Positions 1-8,704 of a DNA stretch of 64,000 bases are shown here, one piece after another. Both the position numbers and the translations under genes were made by a program. The notes beneath the pieces are model-generated. The model was not told where the DNA came from. It saw only the letters and a program-made list of their open reading frames with translations, and searched no databases. This DNA is from Actinomadura litoris (GTDB taxonomy: Bacteria > Actinomycetota > Actinomycetes > Streptosporangiales > Streptosporangiaceae). The stretch spans positions 62,001 through 126,000 of the forward strand of contig NZ_WOFH01000010.1 in NCBI RefSeq assembly GCF_009733595.1, given 5' to 3'. Numbering within the stretch: the first letter of the stretch is position 1; every line of letters starts with the position of its first letter.

Positions 1-460
1 CGTCGAGCGACTCGCGGGACAGCACCGACACGGGGTAGCCGTCGGCGAACGCCAGGGTCCCGTCGCCGGGGAGGGTGCGGCGCGTCCCGGTGAAGCGGAC
101 GAGGCGGCACTCCAGCCCGAGCGCCGCACCGAACCACGCCGCGGGCTCATCGCCCTGGTCGACGCCCTGGCAGGGACGCCCGTGGACGGTCACGTCGCGG
201 GCCGGGCCGTCCGCCGCCTCCCACACCAGCGGCGCGCTCGCGAGCGGCGACTCGACGGTCAGCTTCGCGCCGTCGAAGCCCGGGCGCAGCAGCGCCAGCT
301 CGGGCACCTCGCGCTGCGAGAGGTGCCGCCCGTCCGGCCGGACGAGCATGAACGCGCGGTCGTGCCGCAGCCCGGTCGCGGTCAGGTCGGCCTCGGCGAG
401 CGCGACGCCGCCCGCGCTCTTGATCGGGTACACGGTCAGCCCGGCGATGACGGCGGTCAT
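1..460 (-). CDS. MOSC N-terminal beta-barrel domain protein, C-terminus outside window
   Basis: The reading frame starts at an ATG at 460 and runs off the left edge, so only about 153 N-terminal residues are present. The start (MTAVIAGLTVYPIKSAGG) and the stretch HDRAFMLVRPDGRHLSQRE match the N-terminal beta-barrel domain of YcbX-type MOSC proteins. These bind the molybdenum cofactor and move its sulfur, or act with it in N-hydroxylated-compound reduction. The catalytic MOSC domain with its conserved cysteine would lie beyond the edge, so activity cannot be judged. The gene is divergent from the DUF1990 gene at 572. Confidence 0.8.
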   Translation of the reverse strand, partial: MTAVIAGLTVYPIKSAGGVALAEADLTATGLRHDRAFMLVRPDGRHLSQREVPELALLRPGFDGAKLTVESPLASAPLVWEAADGPARDVTVHGRPCQGVDQGDEPAAWFGAALGLECRLVRFTGTRRTLPGDGTLAFADGYPVSVLSRESLD

Positions 461-571
461 GGCTCGGACGGTACGGCGCCGCGCGGCGGCGAGGCCAGCG
501 ATCCGGACGGTACCTGACACCGATTCGTCAGGTTGGGCGCGCTGCGGCATCCTGGCGCCGGGAGGACGACG

Positions 572-1084
572 ATGACCGCACAGGACTTCACCTACGCCGA
601 GGTCGGCGCGACCTGGGACGCCGACCGGCCGGACGGCTACCGCCACATGCGCGTGCGCACGCTCGTCGGCGAGGGCCCGGCGGTCATGCGGAACGCGACC
701 GACGCGCTGATGGAGTTCTGGATGCACCGGGCGCTGCCCGCGCGTGTGCGGGCGTCGGCGCCGCGCGTGGCGCCGGGGGTGAGCGTGGAGGTCGGGCTCG
801 GCGCCGGCCCGCTGCGGCTGAGGGCGCCGTGCCGCGTCGTGTGGACGCGGGAGGAGGAGCACCGCGCCGGATGGGCGTACGGGACGCTCCCGGGCCATCC
901 GGCCGCGGGGGAGGAGGCGTTCGTCGTGCACCGGGACGAGTCGGGCGAGGTATGGCTGACCGTCACCGCGTTCAGCCGCCCGGCGGGGGCGGCGGGGCGG
1001 CTGGCCGGGCCGCTCATGCCGGTGTTCCAGCGCGCCTACGCGCGGCGCTGCGGCGCCGTGCTGCGCAGGCTCGCGCGGGCCTGA
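572..1084 (+). CDS. DUF1990 (UPF0548) family protein
   Basis: The ATG at 572 is preceded by GGAGG at 561-565. An upstream in-frame ATG at 533 has no such site, so 572 is preferred and gives a 170-residue protein. FTYAEVGAT near the N-terminus, a central GPLRLRAPCRVVWT-type beta region, GWAYGTLPGHPAAGEEAF and the C-terminal QRAYARRCGAVLRR are typical of the DUF1990 family. These are small, probably soluble actinobacterial and plant proteins of unknown biochemical role. No signal peptide or membrane segment is visible. A 470-base gap follows, so it is probably a single-gene unit. Confidence 0.8.
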   Translation: MTAQDFTYAEVGATWDADRPDGYRHMRVRTLVGEGPAVMRNATDALMEFWMHRALPARVRASAPRVAPGVSVEVGLGAGPLRLRAPCRVVWTREEEHRAGWAYGTLPGHPAAGEEAFVVHRDESGEVWLTVTAFSRPAGAAGRLAGPLMPVFQRAYARRCGAVLRRLARA

Positions 1085-1556
1085 CCGACCCCCGGGCAGC
1101 AGGGGAGGTGGGCTGCGAGGCCGCGCCCACCCCGGTCGTGGCCCCGCAGCCCGGTCTTCGGGCCCCAGGCAATTATCCCTGTGAATGGGAATGCTTTGTG
1201 CACGGGCAAATGAGTTCTGACTCACAACGTCACGATCAGAGTCCGACAAGTCGGACACCACGCCCATGATCTTGCCGAGCACGTGCCGACGAAGCGTTCC
1301 TTCGGCCCGTTCCCGTCCGCGCGCCGTGAGTGATGTGTCTGTGATACAGCATGCAATGCGCGGCCCCCCGATTTCCAGCGCGACGAAAAGAGAAATGTGG
1401 GTGTGGCCCCTTGGGCACGTTCCGATTTTCCGCAGAGCGGAATGCGGCGTCCTGATCCGGCCGCGCGGCGGCCGCCGCGCCCGCGCCCGGCCGGCTGTCG
1501 GCGGCCCGCTGTAGATTCGGGTCGCTGGACGCGGTACGGCGAGGATGGGGGGCGTG
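1085..1556 (+). other. Intergenic region with two adjacent palindromes
   Basis: This 472-base gap holds no convincing gene. Its middle part (about 1160-1400) is less GC-rich than the neighbours, as expected for a promoter region. Two palindromes lie close together: TGAGT-N4-ACTCA at 1211-1224 and GTCCGAC-AA-GTCGGAC at 1241-1256. They may be operators for cinA or for an unseen small transcript. A 38-codon minus-strand frame (1236-1352) was considered and rejected. Confidence 0.4.
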
Positions 1557-2852
1557 ATGCGGGTCGAACTGCTCACGGTCGGGGACGAGCTGCTCCTCGG
1601 CGACACGGTCAACGGGAACGCGGCGTGGCTCGGGCGGCGGCTCGCCGACCACGGCGTCGAGGTGACGCGCAGCGTGGTCGTCGGCGACGAGCTGGACGTC
1701 ATCGTGGAGGCCGTCGCCTCCGCCTTGGGGCGCGCCGACGCGGTCATCACCACCGGCGGCCTCGGCCCCACCTACGACGACGTGACCCGCGACGCGCTCG
1801 CCAAGGCGGCCGGGGTCGGGCTCGTCCGCGACCCGGCGCTGGAGCGGCGGCTGCGGGAGCGCGCCGAGGCGTCGGGGCGGATGTTGCAGCCGATGGCGTT
1901 CCGCATGGCGGAGGTGCCCGAGGGCGCGGGCCTGCTGCGCAACTCCGCCGGGACGGCGCCGGGCCTGCGCGTCGAGCTGCCGGGCGGGATCGCCTATGCG
2001 CTGCCGGGCGTCCCGTTCGAGATGCGCACCATCATGGACGAGGTCGTGCTGCCCGAGCTCGCCGCGATCGCCGGGCCGCCCGGCGTCGCGCGCCGCACCC
2101 TGCGCACCGCGCGCGTGTGGGAGTCGGTCCTCGCGACCCGGCTCGCCGAGGTCGAGGCCATGGACGGCGTCAGGCTCGCCTACCTGCCCGACCCCGCGGA
2201 GGTGAAGATCCGCGTCACCGCCGCCGGGCCGGACGCGCCGGGGCGGCTCGCCGCCGCCGAGGCGCGCGTCCGCGAGCTGCTCGGCGACGTCGTGTACGGC
2301 GTCGAGGACGAGACGCTCGCCCGCGTCGTGCACCGGCTGCTCGTCGAGCGGTCGGCGACCGTCGCGGCGGCGGAGTCGCTGACCGGCGGGCTCATCAGCG
2401 CCGAGCTGACCGCGGCGCCCGGCTCGTCCGAGACCTACGCGGGCGGGATCGTCGCCTACGCGACCGAGATGAAGGCGCGGCTGCTCGGCGTCCCGGACGC
2501 CCTGCTGGCCGAGCACGGCGCCGTCCACCCCGACGTCGCCGCCGCGATGGCGGCGGGCGTCCGCGACCGGCTCGGCACCACCTACGGACTCTCCGTGACC
2601 GGCGTGGCGGGTCCCGAGCCGCAGGACGGCCGTCCGGTGGGAACGGTCTACATCGGTTTGGCCGGTCCTGAGGGAACGCGGACTGTGGTCAGCCCGAAAC
2701 TCCCGGTGCCGGGCAAGGGGCCGGAGATCCGCGCGGTGATCCAGCGGATGACCGTCGTCCATGCCCTTGAGCTGCTCAGACGCGCCCTGCTCGGACTTGA
2801 CGTGGCCGAGTGGAGCGAGGAGTCTCGACGCGATCGGGAAGAGTGGGGCTGA
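1557..2852 (+). CDS. cinA: CinA family competence/damage-inducible protein
   Basis: The 431-residue product has both CinA domains. The N-terminal MoaB/MogA-like (COG1058) domain starts MRVELLTVGDELLLGDTVNGN and carries TTGGLGPTYDDVT. The C-terminal CinA (NMN amidohydrolase-type) domain has AESLTGGLISAELT and TGVAGPEPQDGRPVGTV. The family takes part in pyridine-nucleotide repair and salvage. The ATG at 1557 has a G-rich site at 1547-1553 and gives the usual family N-terminus. An in-frame ATG at 1545 sits too close to its GAGG. The next gene is clgR, an order common in actinobacteria, although the pgsA gene usually found upstream is not here. Confidence 0.95.
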   Translation: MRVELLTVGDELLLGDTVNGNAAWLGRRLADHGVEVTRSVVVGDELDVIVEAVASALGRADAVITTGGLGPTYDDVTRDALAKAAGVGLVRDPALERRLRERAEASGRMLQPMAFRMAEVPEGAGLLRNSAGTAPGLRVELPGGIAYALPGVPFEMRTIMDEVVLPELAAIAGPPGVARRTLRTARVWESVLATRLAEVEAMDGVRLAYLPDPAEVKIRVTAAGPDAPGRLAAAEARVRELLGDVVYGVEDETLARVVHRLLVERSATVAAAESLTGGLISAELTAAPGSSETYAGGIVAYATEMKARLLGVPDALLAEHGAVHPDVAAAMAAGVRDRLGTTYGLSVTGVAGPEPQDGRPVGTVYIGLAGPEGTRTVVSPKLPVPGKGPEIRAVIQRMTVVHALELLRRALLGLDVAEWSEESRRDREEWG

Positions 2853-2963
2853 TTACAGCGTTACGTTCCGAGCGAACACGAAATCAACGGTCTGCCACGG
2901 TCACCGTCAGGGCGGGTACGGTGGAACCGGCAGATGGTCCGAACTGAGGGAGGGAGCGAGACG

Positions 2964-3317
2964 ATGGTCCTGCTTCGCCAGCTGCTCGGTGACGTACTGC
3001 GGCAGCTGCGGCTGCGCCAGGGACGCACCCTCCGTGAGGTGTCCGCGGCGGCGCGGGTTTCCCTCGGCTACCTCTCCGAGGTGGAGCGGGGACAGAAGGA
3101 AGCCTCTTCGGAGTTGCTTTCTTCTATCTGCAAGGCCCTAGGTGTGCCGCTGTCGCACGTGCTCAGGGAAGTGGCGGATCAACTGGCCCTCGCCGAGCTG
3201 CAGCACGAGCCCGTCATGGCGGGTGCGCCCGAACACGAGCGCATCACGGCCGAGAGCATTCCGGAGACTCCGGAAGAGATCACAGGGGAACTCCGCGCCG
3301 ACATGGTCGCGGCCTGA
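2964..3317 (+). CDS. clgR: XRE-family transcriptional regulator ClgR
   Basis: This 117-residue protein has an N-terminal helix-turn-helix (about residues 5-60) with LRQGRTLREVSAAARVSLGY and LSEVERGQKEASSELLSSI. That is the signature of ClgR, the actinobacterial activator of clpP, clpC and lon genes. The C-terminal part is short and acidic, and its end, ELRADMVAA, resembles the hydrophobic Ala-rich tails by which ClgR is itself degraded by Clp. The Clp tail function is inferred from the family. The start at 2964 is set by AGGGAGCGAG just upstream and leaves a 111-base leader after cinA. A hairpin follows the stop. Confidence 0.92.
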   Translation: MVLLRQLLGDVLRQLRLRQGRTLREVSAAARVSLGYLSEVERGQKEASSELLSSICKALGVPLSHVLREVADQLALAELQHEPVMAGAPEHERITAESIPETPEEITGELRADMVAA

Positions 3318-3327
3318 CCCGTCCCAC

Positions 3328-3353
3328 GCGCGCCCAAGCCCCATCGGGCGCGC
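3328..3353 (+). terminator. Hairpin after clgR
   Basis: GCGCGCCC at 3328-3335 pairs perfectly with GGGCGCGC at 3346-3353 around a 10-base loop, 11 bases after the clgR stop. There is no T tract, which is usual for high-GC actinomycete terminators. Confidence 0.5.
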
Positions 3354-3595
3354 CCATGCCCGGACGCGGCGCTCCTCCCCACGAGCCCACGTCCGAGCCC
3401 GGACGGCCCGCTCGGGTACCGTCCAGCCCCCGTTCGTCCACGCCCGAAACGACCTTCGGCCTGGGCGGACGTTCCCGCGCGAGCCCGCGCACGAGACGGG
3501 CCGCGAGTGTGCGCGGCCTCACGTATGAGCCCGGCATATGAGGGGATCTAACCCCGTTGTAGCGGACAACCGTAACGACGCGGAAGGAGCCCACC

Positions 3596-4063
3596 ATGGC
3601 GGAGGTCAAGAGCCCGCTCGGCGAGGACGCCCGGAAGACCGTCGGAAACGCCCTGCAGGGCGCCCTGGTCGACCTGATCGACCTCGCCCTCGTGGCCAAG
3701 CAGGCCCACTGGAACCTGACCGGACGCAACTTCAAGGTCGTCCACGAGCACCTCGACGAGGTCGTGGACCTCGCCCGTGAGGGCCAGGACGACGTCGCCG
3801 AGCGCGCGGTCGCGATCGGCGTGAACCCCGACGGCCGCGCCCGCACCGTCGCCGACCGGACCGCGCTGCCCCAGCTGGAGGCCGGCTACCTCGCCGACGA
3901 CAAGGTCGTCGCCGCGGTGACCGACGCGCTGGCGCAGGTCATCGCGCGGTTCCGCGAGCGCGTCGCCGAGACCGACGAGCCCGACCCGATCACGCAGGAC
4001 CTGCTCATCAGCATCACCGCGCAGCTGGAGAAGCAGCACTGGATGTTCCAGGCGCAGACCTGA
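3596..4063 (+). CDS. dps: Dps-family DNA-binding ferritin-like protein
   Basis: The 155-residue protein is a four-helix-bundle Dps. The first helix carries the ferroxidase-site motif KQAHWNLTG, followed by FKVVHEHLDEVVDLARE with the acidic ligands. The C-terminal helix has DLLISITAQLEKQHWMFQAQ. Dps dodecamers bind and oxidise iron and protect DNA under starvation or oxidative stress. GGAAGGAG ends 7 bases before the ATG. No long basic tail is present, so DNA binding would rely on short termini. A strong terminator follows at 4102-4140, so the gene is probably monocistronic. Confidence 0.95.
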   Translation: MAEVKSPLGEDARKTVGNALQGALVDLIDLALVAKQAHWNLTGRNFKVVHEHLDEVVDLAREGQDDVAERAVAIGVNPDGRARTVADRTALPQLEAGYLADDKVVAAVTDALAQVIARFRERVAETDEPDPITQDLLISITAQLEKQHWMFQAQT

Positions 4064-4101
4064 CCGTCGGCCGCCCCCATGGGAGGCAGACGCGTCCGGC
4101 C

Positions 4102-4140
4102 CGCGAGAAGGCCCCAGTCCCGCACTGGGGTCTTCTCGCG
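4102..4140 (+). terminator. Strong hairpin terminator after dps
   Basis: Bases 4102-4118 (CGCGAGAAGGCCCCAGT) pair with 4124-4140 over 17 positions with one G-T pair, around a 5-base loop. The hairpin begins 38 bases after the dps stop. Confidence 0.85.
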
Positions 4141-4215
4141 TCCCCCGGCCTGGACCGGCGGGCGGCCCGATAACCGGTGGCCGGCCCGGCCCCGCGCCCG
4201 CCAGCATGGCGGGTC

Positions 4216-4950
4216 ATGAAGAGGGAGCAGATCAGCGCCGCCGCCCACGCCCGCCATCCGATCGCGGGCCCGCTGGAGGAGGCGTCGGTCCGCCGCCTGC
4301 TCGACCGCGCGGCGCCGGAGCGCGGACGCGTCCTCGGCCTCGGCTGCAACACCGGCGCGTGGCTGCTGCGGGCTCTGGACGGCCGCCCCGGGCTCCGCGC
4401 CGACGGCGTCGATCTGGACGAGGGCGCCCTCGCCACCGGACGGGCGCGGGCCGCCGAGGCCGGGCTCGGCGACCGGGTCGCGTTCCATCTGGGGGACGCC
4501 CGCGCGTTCACCTCGTCCAAGCCCTACGACCTGGTGCTGTCGGTCGGCGCGGCGCACGCGTTCGGCGGGCTGATGCCGACGCTGGCCGCCGCCCGCGGCC
4601 ATCTGGCGCCCGGCGGCGCCGTCCTCGCCGGTGACGGCTTCTGGGAGCGCGAACCCGGGCGGGCGGCGCTCGACGCGGGGTTCACCGCCGACGAGTACGC
4701 CGGTCTTCCCGCCACCGCCGACCGGATCGCCGCCGCCGGCTGGACGATCGTCTACGCGTACGTCAGCACCCGGCACGAGTGGGACGACTACGAGTGGTCC
4801 TGGACGGGTGCGCTCGCCCAGTGGGGCATCGACCACCCGGAGGACCGCGCCGACGCGTTCGCGGCCGCCGAGGAGCATCGCCGCGCCTGGCTCCACGGCT
4901 ATCGCGGGACGCTCGGGTTCGTCACCTTCGTCCTGCGCGAGACCCCCTGA
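4216..4950 (+). CDS. SAM-dependent class I methyltransferase
   Basis: The 244-residue product begins MKREQISAAAHARHPIAGPL. It has a Rossmann-fold methyltransferase core: motif I VLGLGCNTGAWLLRAL, an acidic residue after the second strand in DGVDLDEGAL, HLGDARAF, and a motif IV-like YDLVLSVGAAHAFGG. The second half (WEREPGR, HEWDDYEWSW, FVTFVLRE) matches uncharacterised actinobacterial methyltransferases of this size. The substrate is unknown. The first upstream ATG candidates lack a ribosome site, so the start at 4216 is chosen for homology. It converges on the LysR gene. Confidence 0.82.
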   Translation: MKREQISAAAHARHPIAGPLEEASVRRLLDRAAPERGRVLGLGCNTGAWLLRALDGRPGLRADGVDLDEGALATGRARAAEAGLGDRVAFHLGDARAFTSSKPYDLVLSVGAAHAFGGLMPTLAAARGHLAPGGAVLAGDGFWEREPGRAALDAGFTADEYAGLPATADRIAAAGWTIVYAYVSTRHEWDDYEWSWTGALAQWGIDHPEDRADAFAAAEEHRRAWLHGYRGTLGFVTFVLRETP

Positions 4951-4968
4951 GCGAGGCCCGACCGGAGG

Positions 4969-5856
4969 TCAGGCGGCGGCGAGCCGGCCGACGACCGTGT
5001 CGGCGAACTCCAGCGCGAGCGGGCTCAGCGCGTCGAAGCGACGCGCGGCCCATCCGGCGGTGAGCGGCGGCAGCCCCGGCACGGGGACGAGGCGGACGTC
5101 GCCCGTCCCCGCCCCCCACCCGGGCAGCGCGGGCAGGATCGCGTGCCCGAGCCCGAGTTCGGCCAGCAGGAGCGCGGTGTCCCAGTCGGCCACGCCGGTG
5201 GTCGAGGCGAGCCGCACGCCGTGCCGGTCGAGGTGCGTCTCCAGATGGACGCGGGACGTGGAGTGCGCGGGCAGCTCGATGTGCCGGATCCCGGCGAGGT
5301 CGTCCAGCGTGACCGCCTCGCGCCCGGCCAGCGGGTCGTCCACGTGGACGGCGAGGACCCAGGGCAGCTCGCGCGCCGGGCGCTGCTCGACGCCCTCCAG
5401 CGGCGGTCCGACCGTGACCCAGGCCAGATCCGCCCGGTGCGAGCGCACCGCCTCCAGGCAGCGGCGGCTCGACCCGGCGGTCTCGAACCGGAGCGCGGTC
5501 TCGGGATGGCGCGCCCGGAACGCGGCGACGCCCGCCGCCATGAAGTGCCGGACCGTGGTGGCGCCGGTCGCGATCCGGACCGTGCCGCCCACGCCGCGCC
5601 GCAGGTCGTCGAGCCGGCCGAGCGCCGCGTCCAGCCCGGCGATGCCGTCGGCGGCGGCGCGCAGCAGCACGCGGCCCGCGCCGGTCGGCCGGACGCCGCG
5701 CGGCAGCCGCTCCAGCAGGACGAGCCCGGTCTCCCGCTCCAGCCGCCGGACGTGCTGGCTCACGGCGGGCTGGCTGCACGCCAGGTCGCGCGCGACGGCG
5801 CTCAGGTTCCCCGCCTCGCACACCGCGACGAACACCCGCAGGTCGTCCAGGGTCAT
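4969..5856 (-). CDS. LysR-family transcriptional regulator
   Basis: The 295-residue protein has the classical LysR layout. The N-terminal winged helix-turn-helix is MTLDDLRVFVAVCEAGNLSA with QPAVSQHVRRLERETG and LLERLPRGVRPTGAG. A linker helix and a periplasmic-binding-fold effector domain (from about residue 92, VGGTVRIATGATT) follow. It is probably a regulator of a small-molecule response, but the effector is not evident. It is divergent from the TetR gene at 6049, and an imperfect dyad at 5871-5888 lies 15 bases before its start, where LysR proteins usually repress themselves. Confidence 0.9.
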   Translation of the reverse strand: MTLDDLRVFVAVCEAGNLSAVARDLACSQPAVSQHVRRLERETGLVLLERLPRGVRPTGAGRVLLRAAADGIAGLDAALGRLDDLRRGVGGTVRIATGATTVRHFMAAGVAAFRARHPETALRFETAGSSRRCLEAVRSHRADLAWVTVGPPLEGVEQRPARELPWVLAVHVDDPLAGREAVTLDDLAGIRHIELPAHSTSRVHLETHLDRHGVRLASTTGVADWDTALLLAELGLGHAILPALPGWGAGTGDVRLVPVPGLPPLTAGWAARRFDALSPLALEFADTVVGRLAAA

Positions 5857-5870
5857 CGCCCCAAGCTATC

Positions 5871-5888
5871 CCTAAGAGATCAATAAGG
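5871..5888. promoter_or_regulatory. Possible LysR autoregulatory dyad
   Basis: CCTAAGAGATCAATAAGG is an imperfect inverted repeat centred on GATC, with 12 of 18 positions symmetric. It lies 15 bases upstream of the LysR start in an A/T-rich patch. Binding by LysR is inferred from position only. Confidence 0.3.
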
Positions 5889-6048
5889 AAACCCGAGAAT
5901 TGACTTGGGTGGCCGCGCGGCGCACGATCGAAGCGCGGGCGCAGGATCCGGCGACCCGGCACAGGCGGCGACCCGTCCGGGAGTCCGGAGTCCGGACGGG
6001 CGCCGACCTCTCATTTACGGATCGTTCCGTTTCGTTTATGCTCGGAGC

Positions 6049-6630
6049 ATGAACCGAGGCCGCCCACGTTCGGAGCACGTCGACGAGGCCGTCGCCGCGG
6101 CCGTCCGCGAGCTGCTCGTCGAGCACGGCTACCAGGGCCTCAGCATCGACAGGGTCGCGGCGCGGGCCGGGGTCGGCAAGGCGGGCATCTACCGCCGCTG
6201 GCGGTCCAAGGCGGAGATGGTCTTCGCCGTCGTCGTGCACGGGGAGCGGCCGGTCCCGCCCGCCGACACCGGCACGCTGCGCGGCGACCTGGCCGCGCTC
6301 GCCCGGCACGTCGCCGCGCTGCTGTCCGCGCCGCACGCGCGGCTCGCCATGCCGGGCCTGGTGGCCGAGCTCGCCGCCGACCCGGCGCTGTCGGAGCGGT
6401 TCGCGGCCGGGTTCGTCGACCGCGAGCGGGACGTCCTCGGCGAGATCCTCGACCGCGCCGCCGGGCGCGGCGAGATCGCGTCCCCGGCGTCCGAGCACGT
6501 CGGCTTCGCCCACGTGCTGATCCTCGGGCCCGTCTTCGCCCACCTGTTCCTGGGCGGCGGGGACATGCCGTCCGACCTCACCGACCGCCTGGCGGGGGCG
6601 CTGGTCGCCGCGCTGGGCGCCAAGGAGTGA
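6049..6630 (+). CDS. TetR/AcrR-family transcriptional regulator
   Basis: The 193-residue regulator has an N-terminal TetR DNA-binding domain with ELLVEHGYQGLSIDRVAAR, AGVGKAGIYRRWRSKAEMV and a C-terminal all-helical TetR_C-type ligand domain. The ATG at 6049 follows CGGAG at 6043-6047 closely and starts with the usual NRGRPRSE. Further upstream starts would add a basic stretch without homology. Only 4 bases separate its stop from the SRPBCC gene, so the two are co-transcribed. CGGA-N4-TCCG at 6018-6029 may be its own operator. Confidence 0.88.
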   Translation: MNRGRPRSEHVDEAVAAAVRELLVEHGYQGLSIDRVAARAGVGKAGIYRRWRSKAEMVFAVVVHGERPVPPADTGTLRGDLAALARHVAALLSAPHARLAMPGLVAELAADPALSERFAAGFVDRERDVLGEILDRAAGRGEIASPASEHVGFAHVLILGPVFAHLFLGGGDMPSDLTDRLAGALVAALGAKE

Positions 6631-6634
6631 CACC

Positions 6635-7207
6635 ATGAAGACCGAACGAGCGGAGGGCACCGCGCTCGACGCGATCCTGCCCGCCCCCGACTTCCGTTCC
6701 CGCTACACCCGGCACATCGACGCCGACCCGGCGACGGTCTGGGACACGATGCTGACGCTCTCCGCCGAGGAGCTGCCCGTCTCGCGGAACCTCATGAGGC
6801 TGCGGTCGGCGGGACGCACCCGGCTGAAGGGCCCGCTCCTGGAGTCGTTCCCGACCCCCACCCTCCTCGTCGACGAGGGCACCGAGCTGGTCAAGGGCAA
6901 GATCGCCAAGTTCTGGCGGGTCCAGCCAGAGCTGGCCCCGGTCGAGCCCGGCGACGCCGGGGAGTTCACCGCCTTCACCGCGCCCGGCTGGGCGAAGGTC
7001 GCGCTGTCGCTGCGCGTGGACCCCGAGGGCGCGGGCTCCCTGCTGTCCTTCGAGACCCGCGTGCGCGGCACCGACGCGTTCGCGCGCCGCGCGTTCTCCC
7101 CGTACTGGGCGCTGATCCGCGCGGGCGGCGCCGGTTTCGTCCGGCTGGAGATCCTCGGCACGATAGCCCGCCGCGCCGAACGCGCCGCGGGCCGACCCGC
7201 GGCCTGA
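6635..7207 (+). CDS. SRPBCC-fold protein of unknown function
   Basis: This 190-residue soluble protein has RYTRHIDADPATVWDTML near the N-terminus, the common opening of START/SRPBCC (Bet v1-like) folds that bind hydrophobic ligands. ALSLRVDPEGAGSLLSFETRVRGTD, a beta-sheet region, and a long C-terminal helix (ALIRAGGAGFVRLEILG) complete the fold. No catalytic residues can be assigned. Co-transcription with the TetR gene suggests that the regulator and the lipid or small-molecule binder share a ligand. The ATG at 6635 has AAGGAG just upstream inside the TetR stop region. Confidence 0.7.
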   Translation: MKTERAEGTALDAILPAPDFRSRYTRHIDADPATVWDTMLTLSAEELPVSRNLMRLRSAGRTRLKGPLLESFPTPTLLVDEGTELVKGKIAKFWRVQPELAPVEPGDAGEFTAFTAPGWAKVALSLRVDPEGAGSLLSFETRVRGTDAFARRAFSPYWALIRAGGAGFVRLEILGTIARRAERAAGRPAA

Positions 7208-7208
7208 C

Positions 7209-8006
7209 CTAGCCGCCCGCGAGGGCGGGCTGGCAGCGGGGGCACCAGTACGTCGACCGGACGCCCACGTCGGACGTCTGGCCGGCGCGCCGGACCGGGG
7301 TGCCGCAGCGGCGGCAGGGCCGCCCGGTCCGGCCGTACACCCAGTGCTCCCGGCCGCGCCGCCGGTCGCCGGTCGTGATGTGGCCGTGCCGCTCCTTGTT
7401 GGCGTCCAGCAGCCGGTGCGCGAGGTCGACCATCGCCTGCGGGTCGGGGACGGCGGCGACCGGCGTCCAGGGGTGGACGCCGCTCAGGAACAGGATCTCG
7501 GCCTTGTAGACGTTGCCGATCCCGGCGAGCACGGTCTGGTCGAGCAGCGCCTCGCCGATCTCCCGGTCCGGCCGCTCCCCGAGCCGCCGCACCGCGGCCG
7601 CCGCGGCCTCCGCGCCCCAGTCGGGCGCGAGCAGGTCGGGGCCGAGGTGCCCGACCGCCTCGTCCTCCCCGGCGGTGCGCAGCAGCTCCACCAGGCCGAG
7701 GGAGTAGCCGAGCGCCTGCCACTCGGCGTTCCCGAGCACGAGCCGGATCCGGTGGTCGCGGGGCAGCGGCCCCGCGCGCCGGATCTGCCAGCGGCCCTCC
7801 ATCATCAGGTGCGTGTGGACGGTCAGCCCGCCCCCGACCCGCACCAGGAGGTGCTTGCCGCGCGAGCGCGCCTCATGGACCTCGCGTCCGCGCAGGTCGG
7901 CGGTGGCGTACCGGGGAACGCGGAAGTCCGACAGCGTAAGAGGCCGCCCGGCGAGCGCCTCGTGCAGGCGCCGGGCGGCCAGCCAGACGGTGTCGCCTTC
8001 CGGCAT
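7209..8006 (-). CDS. nei: Fpg/Nei-family DNA glycosylase (endonuclease VIII type)
   Basis: The 265-residue enzyme starts PEGDTVWLAARRLHEAL; after Met removal Pro2 is the Schiff-base nucleophile and Glu3 the acid. PEGDT, rather than PELPE, marks the Nei side of the family. The H2TH region holds LLDQTVLAGIGNVYKAEILF, and the C-terminal zinc finger has CRRCGTPVRR followed by YWCPRCQP. It removes oxidised pyrimidines and nicks at abasic sites. The GGCATG start at 8006 gives the essential Pro2. It lies 25 bases after the Rrf2 gene on the same strand, so both are probably one transcript. Confidence 0.92.
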   Translation of the reverse strand: MPEGDTVWLAARRLHEALAGRPLTLSDFRVPRYATADLRGREVHEARSRGKHLLVRVGGGLTVHTHLMMEGRWQIRRAGPLPRDHRIRLVLGNAEWQALGYSLGLVELLRTAGEDEAVGHLGPDLLAPDWGAEAAAAAVRRLGERPDREIGEALLDQTVLAGIGNVYKAEILFLSGVHPWTPVAAVPDPQAMVDLAHRLLDANKERHGHITTGDRRRGREHWVYGRTGRPCRRCGTPVRRAGQTSDVGVRSTYWCPRCQPALAGG

Positions 8007-8031
8007 GGAACCTCGGTGGGTCGTCGGAGGA

Positions 8032-8496
8032 TCAGATGAAGGACGGGCTCTCCCAGGCCGACGGGTCCTCGGTGAGCTTGCGGACGGGCGGCGGCAGCTC
8101 GCCCGCGGCGATGTGCCCGAGCGAGACCGATTCGAGGATGGAGCGCTCGCTGGCGCGCAGGGCGATCCACACGTCCTGGAGCGAACGCGCGGGCCCCTCG
8201 TACCCGACGTGCTCGGGGCGCTCGCCCCGCACGCCGAGCAGCGGCCCGTCGATCGCGCGGATGATGTCGGCGAGCGAGATCTGTTCGGCCGGCCTCGCCA
8301 GCCAGTAGCCGCCCTCGGGGCCGCGCTGGCTCCGGACGAGGCCGGATCTGCGCAACTGACCGAGGATGTTCTCAAGGAATTTGGGTGGAATTTGCTGGGC
8401 CTCCGCGAGTTGGACGGCGGTCACCGGATGGCTTCCGGCGATCGCCAACTCGGCGGCTGCACGCAGCGCGTAGTCGACCCGGGCGGACAATCGCAT
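8032..8496 (-). CDS. Rrf2-family transcriptional regulator without cysteines
   Basis: The 154-residue protein has the Rrf2 winged helix: MRLSARVDYALRAAAELA, PPKFLENILGQLRRSGLVRS, RGPEGGYWLARPAEQISLADI. Rrf2 members that sense iron-sulfur or nitric oxide (IscR, NsrR, RsrR) carry a cysteine cluster around residues 90-106. This protein has no cysteine at all, so it must sense something else, as CymR does through a partner protein. It is probably the first gene of an operon with nei. A 225-base gap lies upstream. Confidence 0.9.
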   Translation of the reverse strand: MRLSARVDYALRAAAELAIAGSHPVTAVQLAEAQQIPPKFLENILGQLRRSGLVRSQRGPEGGYWLARPAEQISLADIIRAIDGPLLGVRGERPEHVGYEGPARSLQDVWIALRASERSILESVSLGHIAAGELPPPVRKLTEDPSAWESPSFI

Positions 8497-8704
8497 GGTC
8501 TTAGTATCCCTTGCCGATCGGACTGGTTCGTCTTACCCCACCCGTCGTCACCTCGGGAGAGGGCCATGACGCGCCCACCGGAACCGGGCTCTCGTCCGGC
8601 GGGCACGCCACGGCGGTCACGCGACGCTCGCGCGACCCGCGCGGCCGCCGCGGGGTTCGAACGCGACCGCCGCGCGGCTCACACGACCGTCATACCATCG
8701 TCAC

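Noticed and set aside
1236..1352. Minus-strand frame of 38 codons in the DUF1990-cinA gap
   Set aside because: No ribosome site at a proper distance and no recognisable family; composition is that of non-coding DNA.
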